Of a DNA stretch of 64,000 nt, positions 56,152-64,000 are shown in pieces (positions within the stretch are counted from its first letter, which is position 1; the number at the start of each line of letters is the position of its first letter). A program made the translations under genes and the position numbers. The notes under the pieces were generated by a model. It made no database searches. It had not been told where the DNA came from and saw nothing but the letters and a program-made list of their open reading frames with translations. The stretch is from Massilia sp. KIM (GTDB lineage Bacteria > Pseudomonadota > Gammaproteobacteria > Burkholderiales > Burkholderiaceae_D), in contig NZ_MVAD01000002.1 in NCBI RefSeq assembly GCF_002007115.1, positions 558,001-622,000 of the forward strand, written 5' to 3'.

Positions 56152-56946
56152 TCAGCCCTGCACCAGCTTCTGCAGCGCGTCCGGCTTGACGATGATGAGG
56201 CGGTGGGCGTCCTTCTGGACGATGCCCTGCTGGGCCAGCGCGGCCAGGGCCCGGGTGACGGTCTCGCGGCTGGTGTTGATCATGTTGGCGATGTCCTGGT
56301 GGGTCGGCAGGTCTTCCACTACCGCCGGCTCGCCCGGTTGGGTCTGGCCCTTCTTCTGCATCAGCGCCAGATAGGTATAGATGCGCTTGGCCGTGTTGTT
56401 AATGCTGAGCAGGGCGCGGAATTCGGAGTCGCGCTGGATCTTCTGCGCCAGGTGGCGCAGCATCTGCTTGGCCACCGAGGGCGAATGCGAGAACAGGTGC
56501 AGCGCGGTGTTGGCCGGCAGGAAGGCCACCACCACCGAGCTCAGCGCCACCACCGAGGCCGAGCGCGTCGAATTGTTGATCAGGGCGATCTCGCCGAAGA
56601 AGTCGCCGGGCGCCAGCATCCGCAGTCCGATCGCACGTCCGTCCTCGGTCACGTCGATCACCTGCAGTTGGCCGGACAGCAGGAACAGCAGGCCGTCGCC
56701 ATGCCCGCCTTTCTGCAGCACGATCTCGCGCTTGGCGTACTGGCGGATCCGCACCTCCTGCTTGACCAGCGCCATTTCCTCTTCGCTCAGCTCGGCGAGC
56801 AGGGGAATCTTGCGCAGGTGGATCTGCGCTTGCGGACGACCCGGGCCGGGGCGCGTGTCGACCGGGATGCTCATGCCCCCGGCGTCCAGTTGGTCGTCCC
56901 CGCTCGGGGAGGTGGCGGCGAGTTTCAGGTTTCGTGCTTCAGGCAT
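56152..56946 (-). CDS. Crp/Fnr family transcriptional regulator
   Basis: 264 residues with a 40-residue lead, a cyclic-nucleotide-binding domain (about 44-165: HGDGLLFLLSGQLQV and APGDFFGEIALINNSTRSAS), long helix C and an HTH (THQDIANMINTSRETVTRAL), the canonical CRP recognition helix RETVTR. The FGEIAL...RSA phosphate-binding cassette is cAMP-type, and no Fnr cysteine cluster is seen, so cAMP is a plausible ligand. Start: ATG 56946 overlaps the VanZ stop by 8 nt; ATG 56874 (MSIPVDTRP) with GGGGG before it is an alternative. A predicted CRP-type site lies at 61722-61743. Confidence 0.9.
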   Translation of the reverse strand: MPEARNLKLAATSPSGDDQLDAGGMSIPVDTRPGPGRPQAQIHLRKIPLLAELSEEEMALVKQEVRIRQYAKREIVLQKGGHGDGLLFLLSGQLQVIDVTEDGRAIGLRMLAPGDFFGEIALINNSTRSASVVALSSVVVAFLPANTALHLFSHSPSVAKQMLRHLAQKIQRDSEFRALLSINNTAKRIYTYLALMQKKGQTQPGEPAVVEDLPTHQDIANMINTSRETVTRALAALAQQGIVQKDAHRLIIVKPDALQKLVQG

Positions 56947-57274
56947 AGGAAAAGGAAGCGTACAGATGGAACAGGACGGCGGTGAAGGCGATGCCGGCGG
57001 CATTGGCGGCCAGGTCCCGCCAGCAGAAGCGGCGGTCGGGCACCAGGGCCTGCAGGCACTCGATGAGCCAGCCGCCCGCCAGCAGGCCGGCCAGCCACCA
57101 CGCCTTGCCTCCATGCTCGCCAGCCAGCGGCAGCGCCAGCGCGGTCAGCACGGCGAAGCCGGCGAAGTGCATGAATTTGTCGTTTGGCAAGGGCGGGAGC
57201 CAGCGATTCGGGACCAGGCAGCCCGCCGTCATCGCCGTGGCCACCAGCGCCAGCAGCAGCGCGTTCCACCCCAT
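56939..57274 (-). CDS. VanZ family membrane protein
   Basis: 111 residues, three to four helices and the VanZ pattern PNDKFMHFAGFAVLTALALP and WLIECLQALVPDRRF. VanZ-like proteins are linked to teicoplanin resistance in enterococci, but most members have no known role. It overlaps the crp-like gene by 8 nt and so may be in the same operon. ATG 57274 is the natural start. Confidence 0.88.
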   Translation of the reverse strand: MGWNALLLALVATAMTAGCLVPNRWLPPLPNDKFMHFAGFAVLTALALPLAGEHGGKAWWLAGLLAGGWLIECLQALVPDRRFCWRDLAANAAGIAFTAVLFHLYASFSYA

Positions 57275-57396
57275 CAGATCCAGACCATCCAGTTAAGCGA
57301 ACTCATACCGGCATGATTGTATATGCTCGAGCCCGGCTACGTGCGTATTCGTTGCGAAATGCGGCATTTTTGCCGCGCCATCTGCCGCGTCGGCAT

Positions 57397-58521
57397 TCAC
57401 GCGCGCCGCGCGGCGGCGGGCTGGACCGGCGCATGGCGCGCTTGCAGGCGGCGCCGGACGGCCTCCAGCGCAGGCGCCTCGACCAGATGCCAGCTGGCGA
57501 TCGCCAGCAGGCCCGTCACGGCCAGCCCGGCCGCCAGCAGGCGCAGCGGGCCGGCGCCCGGCATCAGCTCGCTGAGTATCAGCAGCACCGGCCAGTGGTA
57601 GATATACACGCCATACGAGTAATCGTGGCGCTGCAGGTGGCTCAGCGCGGGCAGGCGCGCGCTGCCCACCCACAGGGCGAGGGCGGCCAGGGCCAGCACG
57701 ACGCCGAACCAGGTGAAGCCGCTCGCGCCAAGCGCCGCCCAGCGGGTCCAGCACAGGGCCACCAGGACGCAGGCGCAGAGGAAGGGGCGCAGCCCGAACA
57801 CGGCTTGCGGCAGCCAGGCCTGCAGCACCACGCCGGCCAGGAACAGCGACCACAGGCGCACTTCCCAGACGTAGCCGGCGGCCACTTCCGGGAACAGGTT
57901 GGCGGCCAGCAGCAGGAACAGGGCGGCCCCGCCCAGCCACTGGCGCATCGGCAGCACCGCCATCATGCCGACCAGGGCCAGCATCACGTACATGCGGCCT
58001 TCCCAGTACAGGGTCCAGAGCGGGCCGTTCAGGTCGCGTCCGCCCAGCACGCCGGCGATGCGCAGCTCCTCGGGCGGGATGTTGTACTGCAGGCCGTGCA
58101 GGACCGTGTTGCCGAAGATGTAGCGCCAGGGCGCGGCGTCCAGCAGCCCGGCCCAGCCCGCGGTCGAGAACCAGCCCACCGCCACCGCCGTGGTCAGCAG
58201 CAGGCAGACGAACAGGCCCGGAATGATGCGCGCCACGCGGCGCAGCGCGAAGCGTCCCAGCTGCGGATCGCGCAGCCAGCTCTGGCCGACGAACATGCCG
58301 CTGATCAGGAAGAACACGCCGACCGCCAGCGCCCCGAGGTCGGCCACCGGCTGCAGCAAGGTGGTGACCGGATCGCGCCCGGGATTGGCGCGGCTGAACG
58401 GGTAGGCGTGATAAACCACCACCAGCGCGGCGCAGACCAGGCGCACCAGGTTGAAGCCGTTCTCGCGGGTGCCGAGCGCCTCGCCCAGGGTGCGGGAAGA
58501 AGAAGGATGCGTCATGGTCAT
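57397..58521 (-). CDS. Acyltransferase family 3 membrane protein
   Basis: About 374 residues with ten predicted helices and typical Acyl_transf_3 elements: ENGFNLVRLVCAALVVVYHA near the N-terminus (catalytic His region), GVFFLISGMFVGQSWLRD and RIIPGLFVCLLL. These enzymes acylate sugars or other acceptors at the membrane. ATG 58521 overlaps the upstream stop as ATGA and is preferred; GTG 58530 and ATG 58515 are alternatives. It ends the operon led by the CHASE2 cyclase gene. What it acylates is not clear; the glycan genes are on another operon about 3 kb away. Confidence 0.88.
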   Translation of the reverse strand: MTMTHPSSSRTLGEALGTRENGFNLVRLVCAALVVVYHAYPFSRANPGRDPVTTLLQPVADLGALAVGVFFLISGMFVGQSWLRDPQLGRFALRRVARIIPGLFVCLLLTTAVAVGWFSTAGWAGLLDAAPWRYIFGNTVLHGLQYNIPPEELRIAGVLGGRDLNGPLWTLYWEGRMYVMLALVGMMAVLPMRQWLGGAALFLLLAANLFPEVAAGYVWEVRLWSLFLAGVVLQAWLPQAVFGLRPFLCACVLVALCWTRWAALGASGFTWFGVVLALAALALWVGSARLPALSHLQRHDYSYGVYIYHWPVLLILSELMPGAGPLRLLAAGLAVTGLLAIASWHLVEAPALEAVRRRLQARHAPVQPAAARRA

Positions 58522-59756
58522 CGTTGCCACTGCCAGCTGAGCTGGATCTGGCGGTTATCGTACTGGAAGATCGAGATGTTCTCGCTGTTGCGCACCGCGC
58601 GCGCCTCCAGGCGCAGCGACTGGTTGCGCTTGACCGGATAGGACAGGGCGGCGCGCACCACGCGCGTGTTCTGGTCGCGCACCGCCTCGATCAGGCCCGG
58701 CACGTAGGCCTCGGCGCTCTTCCAGCTCTGGTAGCTGAAGGAGACTTCGGCGCTGAAGCGCCACAGCGGACGGCGCGCCAGCAGGGTGGTGGCGTAGCCG
58801 TGGCGGTCGCCCCCCGGGCGCTCGCGCACCGCGCGGTCGCTCATCCAGGCGTGGCTCATGCTGGCGTACAGGCTGTCGCCGCGGTAGCTCAGCAGGCTGG
58901 TCATCTCCATCAGGGTGGAGTCGAAATTGGTCAGCGCGATGTACTGGCTGCGCGAGACCGCGCCGGAGACGTTCAGCGCCATCCCGGCCGGCAGCGGCAG
59001 CGGCACGCCGACGCGCGTCTGCAGTTGCAGCTGGCGCTGGTACAGCCTGCCGTCCAGGACCGTCGCTCCCAGGATCGCCGAGGCGCGCACCGGCCAGGCG
59101 CCCCAGCGGTAGGGGCTGTCAACGCCGGCGTACAGCGAGGCGCTGTCGTAGCGGTGCAGCGAATCGTTGCGGCGCCCTGTCAGCTGCAGGAATCCGCTGA
59201 CGCCGTTGGGCGTGAGCTCGCGCGTGTGGTCGAGGTTGAAGGCGGTGTAGTGGTCGCGCTGGGGCAGGAACTCGGCCTGCAGCGGCAGCACCACCTGGCC
59301 GCCCTCGCGTTCGATGATGTAGGTCGGGTTGCGCGCGCCCTGGTTGACGTTGTTGTCCACCCCGCGCGTCAGGCTGAACGAGGTCGACTTCACCGGCTGC
59401 CAGGTGTCGCAGCCGGTGTCGCGCGCCTCGGCGATCAGTTCCAGGATAGGGCGCGGCGGATCGAAGCGGGTCTCGACGATGGCGAACAGGCGCTCGGCCT
59501 CGTCGCTCTTGCCCAGGCTGCACTGGATCAGGGCCACTTCGAGATAGGCGCCGGCGTGCAGGGCTTCCTTCTCGATCACGCCCATCAGGGTGCGCGAGGC
59601 GTCGTCCTTGCGGCCTTCGGCGATGGCCTGCAGCGCGCGCTCGTACAGCACCTGGGCCTCGTCGGCGGCGCTCTGGGCCAGCGCCGGGCCGGCCGCGCAG
59701 GCCAGGATGCACGGCGCCAGGGCGCGCAGCAGGCTGGGAAGGAGACGCCGCATCAT
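58518..59756 (-). CDS. TPR plus beta-barrel outer-membrane protein (surface assembly modifier-like)
   Basis: 412 residues with a signal peptide (cut after GPALA, residue 27) and an N-terminal TPR-like helical part (about 30-115: EAQVLYERALQAIAEGRKDD, then EVALIQCSLGKSDEAERLFA) followed by about 290 residues of alternating strands typical of an outer-membrane barrel, ending with an aromatic-rich strand (QIQLSWQWQR). This layout is like surface lipoprotein assembly modifier (Slam) proteins, though it is not a full match. It is coupled to both neighbours by 4-nt overlaps. Function unknown. Confidence 0.72.
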   Translation of the reverse strand: MMRRLLPSLLRALAPCILACAAGPALAQSAADEAQVLYERALQAIAEGRKDDASRTLMGVIEKEALHAGAYLEVALIQCSLGKSDEAERLFAIVETRFDPPRPILELIAEARDTGCDTWQPVKSTSFSLTRGVDNNVNQGARNPTYIIEREGGQVVLPLQAEFLPQRDHYTAFNLDHTRELTPNGVSGFLQLTGRRNDSLHRYDSASLYAGVDSPYRWGAWPVRASAILGATVLDGRLYQRQLQLQTRVGVPLPLPAGMALNVSGAVSRSQYIALTNFDSTLMEMTSLLSYRGDSLYASMSHAWMSDRAVRERPGGDRHGYATTLLARRPLWRFSAEVSFSYQSWKSAEAYVPGLIEAVRDQNTRVVRAALSYPVKRNQSLRLEARAVRNSENISIFQYDNRQIQLSWQWQR

Positions 59757-61579
59757 GCCGCCTCCGCCAGGGCGTACAGGGTCGAGGGCTTGCCCTTGCC
59801 ACGCAGGACCCGCTCGCCCAGCGGCACGAAGGCGTGGCGGGTGGCGCGCGTGACCGTGCCCTGGCCGACGATGGCGTCGTGCGGGAAGTCGCGCGCCGCC
59901 TGTTCCAGGCGCGACGCGGTGTTCACGCTGTCGCCCACCGCCGTGTAGACGCTGCGGAAGCTGGTGCCGAAATCGCCCGCCATGGCCGGGCCGCTCTCGA
60001 TCCCGATCCGCACCCGCAGGCGCGGACGTCCCTCGCGCTCGCGCAGCGCGCTCAGGCGCGCCACGCGGGTCACGATCTCGCGCGCCGCGTCCAGCGCGCG
60101 GTCGGCATGGTCGCTCATCGGCAGCGGCGCCCCCCAGAAGGCGACCAGGCCGTCGCCGGTGTACTTGTCGAGGGTGCCGTTATGGGCGAACACCGGGCCG
60201 GTCAGGCAGTCGAGGAAGTCCTGGGTCAGGCGCGCGGCTTCTTCCATCGACAGGTTCTCGACCTGGCTGGTATAGCCTTCCATGTCGGCGATCAGGGTGG
60301 TGATGTCGAGCTGGCGCGGCTTGAGCGGGTCGGCCAGTTCGCTGCGCAGCAGCTCCTGCACCACCGCCGGCGCCACGTACTGGCGCAGGGTGTCGAGCAG
60401 GTGGCGCGAGCGGTGCTGCGACACCCACCACTGGTAGGGGACGGCGAAGGCCAGCAGGAACAGGTTGGCCGCCAGCGGCCCGGTGGTCGAGAAGGCGGGA
60501 TCGTGGGCCGCCGCCACGCCGGCAAAGCCGACCCAGGCCACCGATGCCAGGGCCAGCAGGCCGACGCTGGTGAGGGCCGACAGGCGCGGGAAGGCGAAGG
60601 TGGCGAACAGCACGCAGGCGGCCGAGAAGGCCAGGGCCAGGGCGGCGCCCGGCCAGCGCGCCGGCGCCTTGCCCTGCTGCTGGTCGAGCAGGGTGGAGAG
60701 CACGGCCGCCTGCACCCCGAGGCCGGGACGGCTGTTGCCGAGCGGGGTGGCGACGCGGTCGCCCTGGCCCAGCGAGGACGAGCCGATCACCACCAGGCGC
60801 CCAGCCAGGTCGTCGCGCACGTACTCGCGGCCCAGCACCTCGGCCGCCGTCACCACGGTATAAGCCGGCCAGTCGCGCCCGAAGCCGACCCGCAGGCTGG
60901 GGTCGAGCGGGGCGAGCGGCCTCGCGCCGCTGCAGCAGTTGACGAGGGCGAGGGCGAGCGCCGGATAGGTCTTGCCTTCGAATTCGGTCCACAGCGGGAT
61001 GCGGCGCAGTACGCCGTCCGGGTCGGGCACGAAGCCGATGTTGCCGACCCGCGGCGCGCGCGCCAGGCCGGCGTGGTTGGCGATGTAGCCGGTGGCGTGC
61101 ACGGCCGGCTGCATGGGGGCGGGCTGCGCCGACCCCGTGGCCAGCACGCCCTGGCGCAAGGCGCTGGCGCGCCCGGCCTGGAAGTCGAAGGCCTGGGCCA
61201 GCACCACCGGGCCGTGGCTGGCCAGGGCCGCCAGGCGGGCGTCGCCCTCGGGATCGGCAGCGTCGGGGAAGACGATGTCGAGCGCGACCCCGCGCACGCC
61301 ATAGTCGGCCAGCAGGGTCTCGACCAGGTCGGCCACGCGGGTGCGCGGCCAGGGCCAGGGGCCGAGGCGGGCGGTGCTCGATTCGTCGATGTCGACCACC
61401 ACCACGCGCGGCTCGGGCGCGCTGCTCACCTGCAGGCGCAGGAACAGGTCGCGTAACTGCTCGTTACCGAAAGCCCAGGCGCCGGCGCTTGTCTGGGAAT
61501 AGACGCACAGGAGAAAGGCGAGGATCGATATCAATGCCTGCACGACGCCGTGCGGCACGCGAAACGAGCGGATCGTCAT
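59753..61579 (-). CDS. CHASE2-domain class III adenylate/guanylate cyclase
   Basis: About 608 residues. A first helix (10-30), periplasmic CHASE2 domain (about 35-290: VVVVDIDESSTARLGPWPWP, GVALDIVFPD, GYIANHAGLARAPRVG), three helices (about 305-385) and a class III cyclase domain (about 415-590). Metal-binding Asp residues are in LIADMEGY and YTGDG; TLDKYTGDGLVAFWG has the Lys that favours ATP, and VGDSVNTASRLE carries the transition-state Asn/Arg, so cAMP is the likely product. GTG 61600 is an alternative start. It is divergent from the FecR-domain gene and overlaps the barrel gene by 4 nt. Confidence 0.92.
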   Translation of the reverse strand: MTIRSFRVPHGVVQALISILAFLLCVYSQTSAGAWAFGNEQLRDLFLRLQVSSAPEPRVVVVDIDESSTARLGPWPWPRTRVADLVETLLADYGVRGVALDIVFPDAADPEGDARLAALASHGPVVLAQAFDFQAGRASALRQGVLATGSAQPAPMQPAVHATGYIANHAGLARAPRVGNIGFVPDPDGVLRRIPLWTEFEGKTYPALALALVNCCSGARPLAPLDPSLRVGFGRDWPAYTVVTAAEVLGREYVRDDLAGRLVVIGSSSLGQGDRVATPLGNSRPGLGVQAAVLSTLLDQQQGKAPARWPGAALALAFSAACVLFATFAFPRLSALTSVGLLALASVAWVGFAGVAAAHDPAFSTTGPLAANLFLLAFAVPYQWWVSQHRSRHLLDTLRQYVAPAVVQELLRSELADPLKPRQLDITTLIADMEGYTSQVENLSMEEAARLTQDFLDCLTGPVFAHNGTLDKYTGDGLVAFWGAPLPMSDHADRALDAAREIVTRVARLSALREREGRPRLRVRIGIESGPAMAGDFGTSFRSVYTAVGDSVNTASRLEQAARDFPHDAIVGQGTVTRATRHAFVPLGERVLRGKGKPSTLYALAEAA

Positions 61580-61721
61580 GAAAGGAAGAGAAACAGACAC
61601 GCTCGGTGTGGTCGAATTACAACGTCTCTGAACGGTGAACGGGAAGTATAGCCTTGGTTACAGCCCTTGGCGGCAATTCTGCGGGGAAATTATATCTGAA
61701 GAAGCCCATGAGTTTTGGGTA

Positions 61722-61743
61722 AAATGTGACAGCTATCACGTTT
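61722..61743. promoter_or_regulatory. CRP-type binding site between the cyclase and fecR-like genes
   Basis: TGTGA (61725-61729), 6 nt, TCACG (61736-61740) with A/T flanks, close to the TGTGA-N6-TCACA consensus. It lies about 45 nt before the fecR-like ATG and about 145 nt before the cyclase start, so it may regulate either. Confidence 0.7.
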
Positions 61744-61786
61744 TGTTGCACGCGCTCAGAGGGATAATCCGCGTGAAGGAGGAAGT

Positions 61787-63169
61787 ATGTTGCGTCGATT
61801 AATCATTCTTGTCAGCTTGGGCCTGTCGGCAACCGTATATGCGGGGGAAGCCGGCAAGGTGATTTTTGTTGCGGGAAACGCACAGGTGCTCGACCGTAAG
61901 GCGGTCGAAGGCGCGCCCGTGCAGGAAGGCGACACCCTGCAGACTGGCGCCGACGGCTTCCTGTACGTGAAAACCGTGGACAACGGCCTCTTCATCCTGC
62001 GCCCGAATACCACGGCGCGCATCGCCGCCTACCACGTCGACGAGCGCAATCCCGAGAACACCCGCGTCAAACTGGAACTGATCAGCGGCGTGGCTCGCAG
62101 CAAATCGGGCGATGCGGTCAAGCGCGCGCGCCAGAACTTCCGCTTCAATACGCCAGTGGCGGCGATCGGAGTACGCGGCACCGATTTCACCGTGTTTACC
62201 GACCAGACCACCTCGCGTGTGTCCGTGATTTCGGGCGGCGTGGTGGTGACCGGGTTCAGCGACTCCTGCCGTCCCGAGGGCAGCGGTCCCTGCGAGGGCA
62301 CGTTTAGTCGCGAGCTGTCGGCCATGCAGCGTGGCAAGATGTTGCAGATCCAGCGCGGCGCGCAGGCGCCGGTGCTGCTCAACGATACGGGCGCGATACC
62401 GGGCCAGACCACGCCGGCCGGCGCGCCGGTGGTGCAGAGTGGTGCGCCCGGCCAGGGAACCGTGACGCCGGTCGAGTTGACGGTCGAGAACCGCAAGAAC
62501 GAGCAGCTGGCGATCAATATTGGCACCAACCTGCCTTTGCCCTCGGGTCCCGGGCCATCCGAGCCCGTGACCCAGGTGCCGGATGAGCCGGAGCAAGAGC
62601 CAGTGCCGGGCAAGCCGGATCCTGCGGTCCCGGTTCCCGACGTCAAGCAAGCCGGCATCCTCTGGGGCCGCTGGGTGCGCCTGACCGGGCCGGCGCCGGA
62701 CTTCAACCTGACCCTGGAGCGTGCCAAGCACCAGCTGGTGGCGGTCAACGGCAACTTCGCGATTTTCCGGACCGCCGGCCAGGCCTATGTAACGCCCGAG
62801 CGCGGCAGCGTCGGCTTTGCGTTGGCCGACAGCGAGGCCTATGTCATCACGAATTACGGCACGACCTCGTCGGCGACGGCAGCTACCCTGAGCAATGCCA
62901 AACTGAACGTCGACTTCGGCACCCGCAGCTTCACGACTTCCTTCGACGCGTCGACGCGCAAGGAGAGCTTCAGCTTCGCGGGGCAGGGTGTGGTCGGAGC
63001 CGACGGCACGCTGTATGGCGACCGCGCCGACGGCCGGGCCAACTTCGTCAACGTCCAGGGCCTGCTGACCAACGACAAGGGCGGCGGCGCGTCGTACATA
63101 TTCGACGGCCAGATCGACGAACGCCGCTGGATCAACGGCGGCACTACCTGGTCGCCTATCCGGAATTGA
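61787..63169 (+). CDS. Exported FecR-domain protein
   Basis: 460 residues with a signal peptide (cut near residue 19, VYAG). A FecR domain occupies about 25-150 (GKVIFVAGNAQVLDRKAVEG, GVARSKSGDAVKRARQNFRF, AAIGVRGTDFTV). A Pro/Gly-rich linker (about 250-280) leads to a C-terminal beta-rich domain (about 285-460). No membrane helix follows, so unlike the iron-regulatory FecR this is periplasmic or outer. FecR domains of this type often accompany CHASE2 cyclases and TPR barrel proteins. AAGGAGG before ATG 61787 is strong. A terminator follows at 63194. Confidence 0.88.
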   Translation: MLRRLIILVSLGLSATVYAGEAGKVIFVAGNAQVLDRKAVEGAPVQEGDTLQTGADGFLYVKTVDNGLFILRPNTTARIAAYHVDERNPENTRVKLELISGVARSKSGDAVKRARQNFRFNTPVAAIGVRGTDFTVFTDQTTSRVSVISGGVVVTGFSDSCRPEGSGPCEGTFSRELSAMQRGKMLQIQRGAQAPVLLNDTGAIPGQTTPAGAPVVQSGAPGQGTVTPVELTVENRKNEQLAINIGTNLPLPSGPGPSEPVTQVPDEPEQEPVPGKPDPAVPVPDVKQAGILWGRWVRLTGPAPDFNLTLERAKHQLVAVNGNFAIFRTAGQAYVTPERGSVGFALADSEAYVITNYGTTSSATAATLSNAKLNVDFGTRSFTTSFDASTRKESFSFAGQGVVGADGTLYGDRADGRANFVNVQGLLTNDKGGGASYIFDGQIDERRWINGGTTWSPIRN

Positions 63170-63193
63170 ATTCGCCAGGCGACCGCCAAAAAA

Positions 63194-63222
63194 ATGCCCC
63201 GCAAAAGCGGGGCATTTTCTTT
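63194..63222 (+). terminator. Intrinsic terminator of the fecR-like gene
   Basis: ATGCCCCGC (63194-63202) pairs perfectly with GCGGGGCAT (63207-63215) around AAAA, followed by TTTTCTTTT. The reverse strand also has a run of A/T, so it could work both ways. Confidence 0.9.
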
Positions 63223-63656
63223 TGGAAGAATGGCGGCTTACTAATTAATGCATAATATACAGATAAAAACCTCGCATGCACACGATATGCGGGCCGGGTG
63301 AATCCCGGCTTTATTCTTGAGCGAGGCATGCGTACAACGCTATTTTCCGGGCGAATTTGTTTCAATTTGTAAGCGCGCCCTAGCGAATGTCGATTACAAA
63401 ATCCCGACATTTCAGAGGGAAATCGTGAATGTGAATGGGCTAGCATATCCTCTCTTGCGTTCGCAACATGATTCTCTGATAATGGGCCGCCAAATTATCC
63501 GGGTGTCTGAAAGAAAGATTTTTGGAACATGTGATGACCGTCACATATTCACGAAACTCCTTCTGTCATGATGCGGAGCGTTGGGGCTGCAGAACACTTC
63601 GTGACGCTGCAAATCGACTTAAATATTGATCGAATCGATCTAATCAGGAGCTTTAA
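63223..63656. other. Long A/T-rich leader of the DUF4214 gene
   Basis: 434 nt. CATAATAT near 63250 could be a -10. GCCGGG (63293-63298) pairs with CCCGGC (63304-63309) and is followed by TTTATTCTT, an attenuator-like hairpin. The remainder is A/T-rich, unusual in this genome, without a convincing open frame. AGGAG at 63646-63650 serves the next gene. Confidence 0.5.
63293..63318 (+). terminator. Attenuator-like hairpin in the DUF4214 leader
   Basis: GCCGGG-TGAAT-CCCGGC followed by TTTATTCTT. It may be a back-up terminator for the fecR-like gene or a control element if the promoter lies before it. Confidence 0.45.
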
Positions 63657-64000
63657 ATGGCAACTACGTATCACAACGCAATTCAACAACTGTACGTCGC
63701 GTACTTCAACCGTCCTGCAGACCCGGCAGGCCTGGACTTCTGGGAAACCGTCCTGGAAGCCAACGGCGGCAACACCGCTGTTGTCTCGGCCGAATTCGCT
63801 AAGTCGAACGAGTACACCACCGAATACAACCAAGTGACCACCGCTGGTGTCGTCACCCAGATCTACCAAAACCTGTTCGGCCACGCTCCGGACTCGGCTG
63901 GTCTGGCATTCTGGGTCAAGGCTCTGAACGACAAGACCATGACCGTTTCGAACATGGTCACCGAAGTCGCCAAGGGCGCGCAGGGCACCGACAAAGTCGC
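63657..64000 (+). CDS. DUF4214 domain-containing protein (partial, runs off the window)
   Basis: The first 114 codons are visible without a stop. The sequence YNAIQQLYVAYFNRPADPAG-like (here HNAIQQLYVAYFNRPADPAG) and VVTQIYQNLFGHAPDSAGLA shows two DUF4214 repeats, in which xxYxxxFxRxPDxxGxxFW is the hallmark. Such proteins are common in Massilia and relatives and are often large, secreted or surface proteins. AGGAG before ATG 63657 is well placed. Codon use is strongly biased to a few C-ending codons, suggesting high expression. The rest of the gene is outside the window. Confidence 0.85.
   Translation, partial: MATTYHNAIQQLYVAYFNRPADPAGLDFWETVLEANGGNTAVVSAEFAKSNEYTTEYNQVTTAGVVTQIYQNLFGHAPDSAGLAFWVKALNDKTMTVSNMVTEVAKGAQGTDKV

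Overview
The window looks like chromosome of a high-GC betaproteobacterium, most likely Oxalobacteraceae close to Massilia. The pointers are the rpsU-yqeY-dnaG-rpoD macromolecular-synthesis block, the single-gene ybiB and BaiN-type neighbours, and a DUF4214 surface-type protein. Taxonomy is inferred from gene content and remembered family resemblance only; no search was run.

Layout. 1-10116: housekeeping core (tsaD, aroG, ybiB, BaiN-like flavoprotein, rpsU, yqeY, dnaG, rpoD, and a CAT-anticodon tRNA that fits tRNA-Ile2). 10117-13818: a small accessory segment that starts at the tRNA with the 3' scrap of a tyrosine integrase, followed by a membrane protein and an orphan TadG-TadE-TadE trio. 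13819-24340: scattered redox and stress genes (DoxX, Atu4866-like, quinone oxidoreductase, SDR, thioredoxin-reductase-like flavoprotein with an Rrf2 regulator), a LysR remnant, an HAF-repeat protein, a methyltransferase, rnz, a PEP-mutase-like enzyme and ybaN. 24604-39876: signalling-rich region: a diguanylate cyclase, a TonB receptor-YfiR-GGDEF/EAL operon, a CHASE/PAS histidine kinase, a LON-domain protein, an anti-sigma-like protein, rhlE, and a LOV-type (blue-light) hybrid histidine kinase.

39964-54282: eleven tightly packed minus-strand genes for a surface polysaccharide. Transcription order is Wzm-like permease, Wzt-like ATPase, FkbM methyltransferase with a coiled coil, a large two-domain glycosyltransferase, a HAD-UbiA fusion resembling decaprenyl-phosphate phosphoribosyltransferase, a membrane protein, GT2, GtrA, GNAT, PIG-L deacetylase and a GT-C-like membrane protein. 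Together they suggest assembly, terminal modification and ABC export of a glycan, with a polyprenyl-phosphate sugar branch for membrane-side decoration.

54283-64000: an inverted pair of dispersed repeats, an orphan MqsA-type antitoxin, an unknown lipoprotein, a VanZ-Crp pair, then an acyltransferase / TPR-barrel / CHASE2-cyclase operon divergent from a FecR-domain protein. A strong CRP-type palindrome sits in the divergent gap between the putative cAMP-producing cyclase and fecR. The window ends inside a DUF4214 protein gene behind a long AT-rich leader. The most interesting candidates for little-described systems are this cyclase/FecR/barrel module, the TonB receptor-YfiR-c-di-GMP operon, and the glycan operon with its HAD-UbiA and coiled-coil FkbM proteins.
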